From assembly GCA_964511405.1 (NCBI GenBank), contig CAZEFK010000091.1, forward strand, positions 1 through 28,162: 28,162 nucleotides of DNA, written 5' to 3'. Below, one piece after another: positions 23,466 through 28,162 of the stretch. The first letter of the stretch is position 1, and the number at the start of each line of letters is the position of its first letter. Under the pieces are notes generated by a model, which had not been told where the DNA came from, ran no database searches, and saw nothing but the letters and a program-made list of their open reading frames with translations. The position numbers were made by a program, and so were the translations under genes. Source of the stretch: CAZEFK01 sp964511405 (lineage in GTDB: Bacteria; Pseudomonadota; Alphaproteobacteria; Elsterales; Elsteraceae).

Positions 23466-23912
23466 TCATCCCTGTCCTTTCGCAGACCTGAATACAGCGC
23501 TCACTTCAGCCCGTGTTGCCCTCAGCCCAGGTTCAAGACCGCCCTTGAAAAACAACGGGACGACCATTGTGCTCCCGCCCGGGATTCCGACCGCGTTTGA
23601 GCTACCTCCCACCCCGCGCAAGATCGCGACCTCGACTTTCCCCCTGTCGTAGAGTTGTCGGAGAGCCTTGTGAATTGAGCCGCGCGACGCTGCTAACGAA
23701 CCCTCGAGGCCAGCGAAATCCATTCCGTGCTGGAGCAGATAGTTGGCCGGTGTTTGAGACGGAGAGGGCCGCGGGGCGATTGGTAGCGCATCGAGAACCG
23801 CCTGCCGCATCTTCCAACCTCCCTGAAGCGCATCAAGTGCTAGTGGAATCGCGACCACAACAGCAACGACGCCGGCAAGGCTGCCAACTATGTCCCACGG
23901 TATATCGGTCAT
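23466..23912 (-). CDS. Membrane-anchored protein with winged-helix-like region, unrecognised
   Basis: 148 residues from ATG 23912, with AGGGG 7 nt upstream and an ATGA overlap with the preceding gene. One membrane helix lies at about 8-29 (IVGSLAGVVAVVVAIPLALDAL). A soluble part follows in which TPANYLLQHGMDFAGLEGSLAASRGSIHKALRQLYDRGKVEVAIL resembles a winged helix: helix, turn with SRGSIHKALRQL as recognition helix, then a strand. The tail is Gly-rich (GVGGSSNAVGIPGG). No known family is recognised. As last gene of the five-gene small operon it could be a membrane-tethered sensor or regulator, or an effector; neither is shown. Base composition is less GC-rich than in the metabolic genes around it. 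Confidence 0.65.
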   Translation of the reverse strand: MTDIPWDIVGSLAGVVAVVVAIPLALDALQGGWKMRQAVLDALPIAPRPSPSQTPANYLLQHGMDFAGLEGSLAASRGSIHKALRQLYDRGKVEVAILRGVGGSSNAVGIPGGSTMVVPLFFKGGLEPGLRATRAEVSAVFRSAKGQG

Positions 23913-24127
23913 CTTGTGCCCCTAGCGCAGGTTTTGGAATCAGCGGCTCGACGCTCCGCCACGGCCAGGATGTCCTCCGCCACGCCCTGTGCCGCCGATA
24001 CCTCCTTCGCCCAGCGAAGCCGATTTCGGGCCGGCGCGTCGCCCCGAGCGCGGCGCACAAAAGGCCCGCGGAGTGCCGCCAGCTCGACCGGCGGCAGTTC
24101 ATGCTCTGGATCGCCGTGGGCGGTCAT
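23909..24127 (-). CDS. Small charged protein, unrecognised
   Basis: 72 residues from ATG 24127. It is rich in Arg, Ala and Glu (VELAALRGPFVRRARGD, RLRWAKEVSAAQGVAEDILAVAERRA), mostly helical in prediction by eye, with no signal peptide or membrane segment and a single Cys near the end. Its reality rests on arrangement: its stop overlaps the next start (ATGA at 23909-23912), and it begins 10 bp after the collagen-like small gene. No strong ribosome site precedes it, so it may be translated by coupling to that upstream gene. Function unknown. Confidence 0.5.
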   Translation of the reverse strand: MTAHGDPEHELPPVELAALRGPFVRRARGDAPARNRLRWAKEVSAAQGVAEDILAVAERRAADSKTCARGTR

Positions 24128-24137
24128 CTCATCTAAC

Positions 24138-24299
24138 TCATGGCCACGTTGGAAGATTTACTTGCAAGGGCGTCGAGTCCCCGGGGATGCCCGGCTCGCC
24201 CGGGGTGCCCGGAATGCCGGCCGACGTCCCACGAACGGCTTGGTGCCCGACGATGAAACCTGCCTCGAAGCTCTGATGCGGTACGTTCGCCTTGCCCAT
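24138..24299 (-). CDS. 53-residue peptide with collagen-like Gly-X-Y repeats
   Basis: A short frame from ATG 24299 to TGA 24138, preceded by AGGGGAG about 8 nt upstream. It begins MGKANVPHQSFEAGFIVGHQ and then contains five consecutive Gly-X-Y triplets, GIPGTPGEPGIPGDS, with Pro in most Y positions, and ends LQVNLPTWP. It fills the otherwise unexplained gap between the coiled-coil gene (24 bp upstream) and the charged-protein gene (10 bp downstream) on the same strand, which argues for a real member of the operon. Five triplets are too few for a stable triple helix alone. No family is recognised. Confidence 0.55.
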   Translation of the reverse strand: MGKANVPHQSFEAGFIVGHQAVRGTSAGIPGTPGEPGIPGDSTPLQVNLPTWP

Positions 24300-24323
24300 T
24301 CCCTCACTCCCCTGCCGAGCCGG

Positions 24324-24536
24324 TCATTTTGTGCTGGCCGGCTTGTCCGCCGAGATCCGCAGAACGCCGCCGTCAGGTCGGGTGATTTCGACAATCGTTT
24401 CCAGCCGGACGAGCCTGCGATCGAACTCACGCATGTCGCGGGTCAGCTCAGTCACCGCGTTGCCAACCGAGACCACCTTGCCATTCAGTTCAATCGTCAT
24501 CTTGAGGCCGTTCAAGATGTCCCTGATCGCGCTCAT
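24324..24536 (-). CDS. Small coiled-coil protein, unrecognised
   Basis: 70 residues; ATG 24536 overlaps the stop of the ribbon-helix-helix gene (ATGA at 24533-24536). After IRDILNGLKMTIELNGKVVS comes a probable coiled coil, VGNAVTELTRDMREFDRRLVRLETIVEI (heptad-like L/V/I spacing), and a short strand-rich tail TRPDGGVLRISADKP. It is likely an oligomeric adaptor or a partner of the ribbon-helix-helix protein encoded just upstream. Similar tiny proteins ending in a coiled coil plus RxDGxxLRI occur in alphaproteobacteria as hypothetical proteins, from general memory only. It could be a toxin with the upstream protein as antitoxin, but it shows no nuclease or RelE/PIN features. Confidence 0.65.
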   Translation of the reverse strand: MSAIRDILNGLKMTIELNGKVVSVGNAVTELTRDMREFDRRLVRLETIVEITRPDGGVLRISADKPASTK

Positions 24537-24820
24537 GCCGCTGACCTTTCCCGCAGCTGCGCACGGGTCTGTGCAATGCTCTCCAGCGCCCGGTCGAGCG
24601 CCAGGGCGGCTTCCCGATTGCTGCGGTCGAGAGCTGTGGCGAACTCGGCTAGCTGCTTGACCATCTCAGCTTCCGCGGGATCGTAGGCCTCCACCGACCG
24701 ACGCACGAATTCGCCAATCGAGACGCCGGCCGTCTTGGCCTTTGCCTCCAGATTGGCCTTCTCCGTCGGCGTCATCAGCGTCGTCACTCGTTCCGACGCC
24801 AGCTCCGGAATGCCGTCCAC
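24533..24820 (-). CDS. Ribbon-helix-helix DNA-binding protein (antitoxin or MobC-like), operon leader
   Basis: 95 residues from GTG 24820, preceded by an excellent AAGGAGA 8 nt upstream. The region ERVTTLMTPTEKANLEAKAKTAGVSIGEFVRRSVEAYDP (10-48) is a strand followed by two helices, the ribbon-helix-helix pattern seen in antitoxins and in MobC-like relaxosome proteins. The remainder (about 49-95) is a long acidic/Ala-rich helix with AALALDRALESIAQTRAQLRERS, suited to dimerisation or partner binding. Three TCATGA palindromes lie 16-38 bp upstream of the start and are its likely operator. It is first of five overlapping or closely spaced small genes on the minus strand. No relaxase gene is nearby. 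Confidence 0.75.
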   Translation of the reverse strand: MDGIPELASERVTTLMTPTEKANLEAKAKTAGVSIGEFVRRSVEAYDPAEAEMVKQLAEFATALDRSNREAALALDRALESIAQTRAQLRERSAA

Positions 24821-24835
24821 CGCCCGATCTCCTTA

Positions 24836-24858
24836 TCATGACCTTCTCATGATCATGA
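24836..24858 (-). promoter_or_regulatory. Triple TCATGA operator candidate of the small-gene operon
   Basis: Perfect 6-bp palindromes TCATGA occur at 24836-24841, 24847-24852 and 24853-24858, the last two abutting to give TCATGATCATGA. The first two are 11 bp apart, one helical turn. They lie just upstream of the AAGGAGA ribosome site of the ribbon-helix-helix gene, where an autorepressor of that fold would bind. Confidence 0.5.
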
Positions 24859-24988
24859 TGCGGTCAGCTGGGATTTCAAGGCGACTGCGGTGCGGCAGCG
24901 TCCCTGCATCGCTGCGGCTCGGCTGGTGGACGTCACTGCTCCGATTGCCGCCGAACGGGCTGCGAGGGAAGCATAAGGCAACCGAAAT

Positions 24989-25025
24989 ATCCCGTAATGG
25001 GATTTTTGTTGTCCCGCGATGGGAT
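24989..25025 (+). promoter_or_regulatory. Two HigA-type operator palindromes upstream of higB
   Basis: ATCCCGTAATGGGAT (24989-25003) and GTCCCGCGATGGGAT (25011-25025) share arms TCCC/GGGA around a 5-bp centre. Their starts are 22 bp apart, about two helical turns, and the second ends 19 bp before the higB start. Such paired palindromes are expected for autoregulation by a HigA dimer. Confidence 0.6.
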
Positions 25026-25044
25026 TTCCGCTATCGTCATCATG

Positions 25045-25371
25045 ATGAGGGTGATCGCGTGGAAGACGCTTCGGTCCTTCGCCGAGGAGCATCGGCCGGC
25101 CGAGGCTGCGCTCCGGGCGTGGTACACCCTCGCGGAGCACGCGGATTGGAAAACGCCTGCGGATGTCAGGAAAACCTTCAACAGCGCCGACTTCGTCGGC
25201 TCGCGGGTCGTTTTCAACATCAAGGGCAACCAACTCAGGCTGGTCGCGGAGATCGACTACCGGCGGTCGCTGCTGTTCATCATTTGGGTCGGCACCCATG
25301 AGGCGTACGACCGCATCGACGTTCGCACGGTGAACTATGAACCACGTAAAGCCGATCCGAAGCGAGGCTGA
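25045..25371 (+). CDS. higB: HigB-family toxin (mRNA interferase, RelE-like fold)
   Basis: 108 residues from ATG 25045 (an ATG directly before it at 25042 is possible). It matches the PF09907 HigB family throughout: MRVIAWKTLRSFAEEH, LRAWYTLAEHADWKTPADVRK, VGSRVVFNIKGNQLRLVAEI, LLFIIWVGTHEAYDRID. The basic and aromatic residues of the C-terminal half (FNIKGN, R, GTHEAYD) form the usual active region that cuts ribosome-bound mRNA. Gene order is toxin first, antitoxin second, as in higBA. It overlaps higA by 35 bp, in a different frame. No disabling change is seen, so the toxin appears intact. Two operator palindromes lie upstream. Confidence 0.93.
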   Translation: MRVIAWKTLRSFAEEHRPAEAALRAWYTLAEHADWKTPADVRKTFNSADFVGSRVVFNIKGNQLRLVAEIDYRRSLLFIIWVGTHEAYDRIDVRTVNYEPRKADPKRG

Positions 25372-25744
25372 TCACGATGCCGCCCTTGCGGAGATCGAGG
25401 ATCTGTGGGGCAGTGAGCCCGGCACGCCAGAGGGGGATCGCCTCGATGTGCTGGTCGCGCTGGTCGAGGCCTATGAGCGCCAGCAGCCGCCGATGGAGGC
25501 GGCCGACCCGATCGACCTCATCCGGTTCCAGATGGCGCAGCGGGATCTGCGCACCGCCGACTTGGTGCCGGCGATCGGCACGCCGAGTCGCGTGTCCGAA
25601 GTGTTGAACCGGCGCCGCCCGCTCACGCTCGAGATGATCCGGCGCCTGCAGGATCTGCTGCAGATCCCCGCCGGCGCGTTGGTCCGCCCTTATCATCTCG
25701 CGCCGCCTCGGCCGACGCGCGGTCGCCCGCGGAAGGTTGCGTGA
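25337..25744 (+). CDS. higA: HigA-family antitoxin (COG5499-like, HTH)
   Basis: 135 residues. The N-terminal half reads HVKPIRSEADHDAALAEIEDLWGSEPGTPEGDRLDVLVALVEAYE, the toxin-binding region of COG5499-type antitoxins. It is followed by an XRE-like helix-turn-helix: LIRFQMAQRDLRTADLVPAIGTPSRVSEVLNRRRPLTLEMIRRLQ (about 74-118). The tail PPRPTRGRPRKVA is basic with a GRPRK AT-hook-like end. It neutralises HigB and represses the operon through the two palindromes upstream of higB. Its start lies inside higB (35-bp overlap), so its translation depends on that of the toxin gene. Confidence 0.92.
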   Translation: MNHVKPIRSEADHDAALAEIEDLWGSEPGTPEGDRLDVLVALVEAYERQQPPMEAADPIDLIRFQMAQRDLRTADLVPAIGTPSRVSEVLNRRRPLTLEMIRRLQDLLQIPAGALVRPYHLAPPRPTRGRPRKVA

Positions 25745-25749
25745 CGACT

Positions 25750-25775
25750 GACCGAGGCGACCGGCCCGGTCGGTC
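25750..25775. terminator. Possible shared convergent terminator hairpin
   Basis: GACCGA (25750-25755) pairs with TCGGTC (25770-25775) around a 14-bp GC-rich interior, between the higA stop and the end of the convergent permease gene. There is no T-run on either strand, so intrinsic termination is uncertain. Confidence 0.3.
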
Positions 25776-25778
25776 TCG

Positions 25779-26654
25779 CTACGTCTTGCGCGGCTCCTTG
25801 ACCCGGGTGACCAGCTGGGTCGGGTTGACGAAGCGCAGCGCGATCAGCAGCCAGACCAGCGTGCTGATCATGTAGGTCACGGCCATGGCGTCGACCGACT
25901 GCCCGGCGCGGACGCCGGCGGCGAACACCGAATAGTAGAGCGCCACCACCAGAGTCTGGCTGTCGGCGCCGGCGGTCAGGAACGTCAGCTCGAACATCGC
26001 CGCCGTCCGCACCAGCACCAGCAGCGCCGCCGCCAGGATGCCGGGTGCCAGCAGCGGCACCAGCACATGGATGAACACGCGGCGGGTGTTGGCGCCGAAC
26101 ACGCGGGCGGCGGCCTCCAGGTTGGGGTCGATCTGCTCGATGAACGGCGTCATCACCAGGATGACGAAGGGCACCGTCGGCACCAGGTTGGCCAGGATCA
26201 CGCCCCAGATCGTGCCGGCGAGCTGCAGCTTGTACAGCACCGTCGCCATCGGGATGCCATAGGTGATCGGCGGCACCAGCAGCGGCAGCATGAACAGCAG
26301 CAGCAGTGCCTTCTTGCCGCGGAAGTCGCGCCGGGCGAGGGCATAGGCGGCCGGCACGCCCAGCAGCACCGAGGCCGCGACCACGGCGAACACGACTTCG
26401 GCGGTCACCATCAGCACGTCGTCGAGCTGGAACTCGTCCCAGGCCGAGCCGTACCAGCGGCCGGTCCAGCCGGCCGGCAGCCAGGTGCCGAGCCAGCGGG
26501 TGGCGAACGAGTTCACCACCACGGCCGTGATCACCGCGAAGACGTTGATGATGAAGAAGCCCATGACGCCCCAGACCAGCGCCTTCCAGGCCAGCGCGGT
26601 CCAGTGCGGGGCGAGGCGCCCGGAGCGGGCGCCTGACTCGGCGATGGCGGTCAT
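25779..26654 (-). CDS. ABC transporter permease, PotC/FbpB-like
   Basis: 291 residues from ATG 26654, which overlaps the stop of the upstream permease gene (ATGA). Six membrane segments; the first (WGVMGFFIINVFAVITAVVVNSF) is followed by a periplasmic loop with GRWYGSAWDEFQLDD. The FQLDDVLMVTAEVVFAVVAASVLLGVPAAYALARRDFRGK block is typical of PotC-side permeases, and the coupling loop is EAAARVFGANTRRVFIHVLVPLLAPG. Family substrates are polyamines, ferric iron, 2-aminoethylphosphonate or thiamine. The binding protein gene, which would decide, is not in the window and probably lies beyond the right edge. Confidence 0.88.
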   Translation of the reverse strand: MTAIAESGARSGRLAPHWTALAWKALVWGVMGFFIINVFAVITAVVVNSFATRWLGTWLPAGWTGRWYGSAWDEFQLDDVLMVTAEVVFAVVAASVLLGVPAAYALARRDFRGKKALLLLFMLPLLVPPITYGIPMATVLYKLQLAGTIWGVILANLVPTVPFVILVMTPFIEQIDPNLEAAARVFGANTRRVFIHVLVPLLAPGILAAALLVLVRTAAMFELTFLTAGADSQTLVVALYYSVFAAGVRAGQSVDAMAVTYMISTLVWLLIALRFVNPTQLVTRVKEPRKT

Positions 26655-27577
26655 CCCTTGGCTCCCGACACCGGGCCGCGATAGAGCAGCCCGCGGCCGG
26701 CCAGCACGGCCACGACCACGGCGAGCTGCACCGCGCCCATGATCATCGCGATGGTCGAGGCCATGGCGTAGTCGTAGTCCTCGAAGGCGGCCTGGTAGGC
26801 CGCGATCGAGATCACCCGGGTCGGCCCGGCCGGGGCGCCCAGCAGCACCGCCGACGGGAACACCGAGAACGCCTGCACGAAGCTCAGGCAGAAGGTGATC
26901 GCCAGGCCCGGCGCCAGCAGCGGCAGGTAGATGTGGCGGAACTGCCGGGCCGGCCCGGCGCCGAGCGTCGCCGCCGCCCGCGCCAGGGCCGGATCGATGC
27001 CCGTGACGTAGGACAGGATCAGCAGGAAGGCGAAGGGGAAGCCGGTGATCACCAGCGACAGCAGCACGCCCCAATAGTTGTGGGTCAGGCGCACCGGGCC
27101 GTCGACCAGGTTGGCCAGGTGCAGCACGCGCACGAACCAGCCCTGCGGCCCCAGATAGGTCAGCAGGCCCTCGGCGACCAGCACCGTGCCCAGGGTGATC
27201 GGCACCACCAGGATGGTCGTGACCACCCGCTGCCAGCGCGACGGCTTGCGCATCTGGAAGGCGATCGGCACCGCGACCCCGACATTGATCAGGGTCGCCG
27301 GCAGCGAGATCCACAGCGTCGTCCAGATCGTCCGGGTCAGCGCCGGCGAGCCGAAGAAGGTGGCATAGTTGGCCAGCGCGCTGCCGCCTTTCATGGGCTC
27401 GAACGACAGCACCAGGCCGTAGCCGAAGGGATAGACGAACAGCGCGACCACCAGCAGGGCCGCGGGCAGCACCAGCAGCGGCGCGAAATCGCGGCCGGCC
27501 TGGCGCTGCAGGGTCCGCTCGCGCGCCGCCTTGACCGCCGGCCCCTTGGCCCCGGCCGTGCGGAGCGCGCTGGTCAT
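26651..27577 (-). CDS. ABC transporter permease, PotB/FbpB-like
   Basis: 308 residues from ATG 27577, overlapping the ATPase stop (ATGA). After a basic N-terminus, the first membrane segment is PLLVLPAALLVVALFVYPFGYGLVLSF. The coupling loop is RAAATLGAGPARQFRHIYLPLLAPG, with the leading Glu of the EAA motif replaced by Arg. That replacement is tolerated in some Pot/Fbp permeases but worth noting. It pairs with the downstream permease. ATPase-permease-permease with double ATGA coupling indicates one polycistronic unit read leftward. Confidence 0.88.
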   Translation of the reverse strand: MTSALRTAGAKGPAVKAARERTLQRQAGRDFAPLLVLPAALLVVALFVYPFGYGLVLSFEPMKGGSALANYATFFGSPALTRTIWTTLWISLPATLINVGVAVPIAFQMRKPSRWQRVVTTILVVPITLGTVLVAEGLLTYLGPQGWFVRVLHLANLVDGPVRLTHNYWGVLLSLVITGFPFAFLLILSYVTGIDPALARAAATLGAGPARQFRHIYLPLLAPGLAITFCLSFVQAFSVFPSAVLLGAPAGPTRVISIAAYQAAFEDYDYAMASTIAMIMGAVQLAVVVAVLAGRGLLYRGPVSGAKG

Positions 27578-28162
27578 GCCGCCGCCCGCTCGGCGCCGGC
27601 GCCGTCGTCGGCGAACACCAGGACACGGTCGGTCGGGATCGAGACGGTCAAGGTCTCGCCGGCCTGGACCCGGTGCTCCGAGCAGCCATGCAGCTGGATC
27701 CCGCCCTCGGCGTCCAGGATGAAGCGGTAGTCGCGGCCGCAATATTCGGCGCTGGCGACGCGGCCGCGGATCTCGTTGGGGCCATGGCCGGGCGCGACAT
27801 CGTCCGGCCGGATCGCCGCGGCGGCGCGGCGGGCCAGGCGCTCGCTGCGCGGCACGCCCTGCAGCGCGAAGCCGGCGCCGGACAGGTGGGCCACGCCCTG
27901 GTCGACCCGGTCCAGGGTGAGCGTCAGGATGTTGCGGAAGCCCATGAAGCGGGCGACGTCCAGGTTGGCCGGCCGCAGATACAGCTCCTCGGGCGTGCCG
28001 ATCTGCTGGGTGGTGCCGTCCTGCAGCACGACGATGCGGTCGGCCAGCGACAGCGCCTCGTCCTGGTCGTGGGTGACGTAGACGGTGGAGCGCCCGAGCT
28101 CGCGGTGGATGCGCCTGATCTCCGTGCGCATCTCGATCCGGAGCTTGGCATCCAGGTTCGAC
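27574..28162 (-). CDS. ABC transporter ATPase, PotA/FbpC type, 5' part outside window
   Basis: Only the C-terminal 195 or so residues are present; the frame is open to the right edge, where it reads SNLDAKLRIEM, the D-loop after Walker B. The Walker A, Q-loop and signature motifs therefore lie outside the window. The H-loop YVTHD is followed by QDEALSLADRIVVLQDGTTQQIGTPEELYLRP and a TOBE domain (about the last 90 residues: AIRPDDV ... ASAEYCGRDYRFILD). This type energises polyamine, iron or related importers. It is coupled to the permease genes by ATGA. Confidence 0.88.
   Translation of the reverse strand, partial: SNLDAKLRIEMRTEIRRIHRELGRSTVYVTHDQDEALSLADRIVVLQDGTTQQIGTPEELYLRPANLDVARFMGFRNILTLTLDRVDQGVAHLSGAGFALQGVPRSERLARRAAAAIRPDDVAPGHGPNEIRGRVASAEYCGRDYRFILDAEGGIQLHGCSEHRVQAGETLTVSIPTDRVLVFADDGAGAERAAA

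Noticed and set aside
24158..24430. A 90-residue minus-strand frame in the small operon
   Set aside because: It lies across the end of the coiled-coil gene in another frame and is Arg/Ser-rich without pattern; the 53-residue collagen-like frame fits the spacing and ribosome site better.
24533..24820. Plasmid mobilisation (MobC) gene implying an integrated plasmid
   Set aside because: Only the ribbon-helix-helix fold is shared; there is no relaxase, origin of transfer, integrase or attachment repeat in the window.
25779..27626. A 615-residue frame that looks like a fused double permease
   Set aside because: The first half is a low-complexity shadow of the upstream permease gene, which has its own clear frame and an ATGA overlap at 26651-26654.

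Overview
The window is very GC-rich DNA with short intergenic gaps, many GTG starts, many 4-bp start/stop overlaps and a large share of transport and LysR/GntR/Lrp/XRE genes. This fits a metabolically versatile soil or water alphaproteobacterium (Rhodospirillales-like). That placement is an inference from style and protein flavour, not from a marker gene; no rRNA, tRNA or core housekeeping gene is present.

Layout. (1) 1-2726: the 3' end of a DUF899 thioredoxin-like gene is coupled by GTGA to a DUF2182 membrane protein, and both converge on an acyl-CoA ligase. (2) 2867-6264: a YNFM-type MFS transporter with an in-frame 27-bp tandem duplication near its N-terminus, then (minus strand) an XRE regulator followed by an OrdL/PuuB-like FAD oxidoreductase. 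(3) 6399-8570: a TauE/SafE permease converging on an orphan periplasmic binding protein and a small Tat-exported Ig-like protein. (4) 8655-19091, all on the minus strand: a 10.4-kb hexuronate block. In transcription order it holds a UxuR-like GntR regulator, uxaC, a uxuB-like reductase, a CUT1 sugar-binding protein, two permeases, two Gfo/Idh/MocA oxidoreductases and a UgpC/MalK-type ATPase. An internal promoter with an overlapping palindrome lies before the binding-protein gene, and two repeat elements fill the only gap longer than 300 bp, between the binding-protein and permease genes. (5) 19276-19842: a VapBC pair whose toxin gene carries a 2-nt frameshift at its catalytic Glu codon. (6) 19848-23279: two divergent regulator/target pairs, LysR with a quinone oxidoreductase and Lrp with an EamA exporter. 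(7) 23280-25744: a less GC-rich accessory patch with a five-gene operon of tiny unrecognised proteins (ribbon-helix-helix, coiled coil, collagen-like peptide, charged peptide, membrane-anchored winged helix), back to back with a HigBA toxin-antitoxin pair. (8) 25779-28162: two Pot/Fbp-type ABC permeases and the 3' part of their ATPase gene, which runs off the window.

How the genes work together. The hexuronate block looks self-contained. The ABC transporter imports a sugar acid or a glycoside of one, the two NAD(P)-dependent oxidoreductases may process it, UxaC isomerises the uronate and the UxuB-like enzyme reduces the keto-uronate to an aldonate. Mannonate/altronate dehydratase, KDG kinase and KDPG aldolase are absent and must lie elsewhere. 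The least explained part is the five-gene small-protein operon at 23466-24820, with three TCATGA palindromes at its promoter; it is the best candidate here for an undescribed system.
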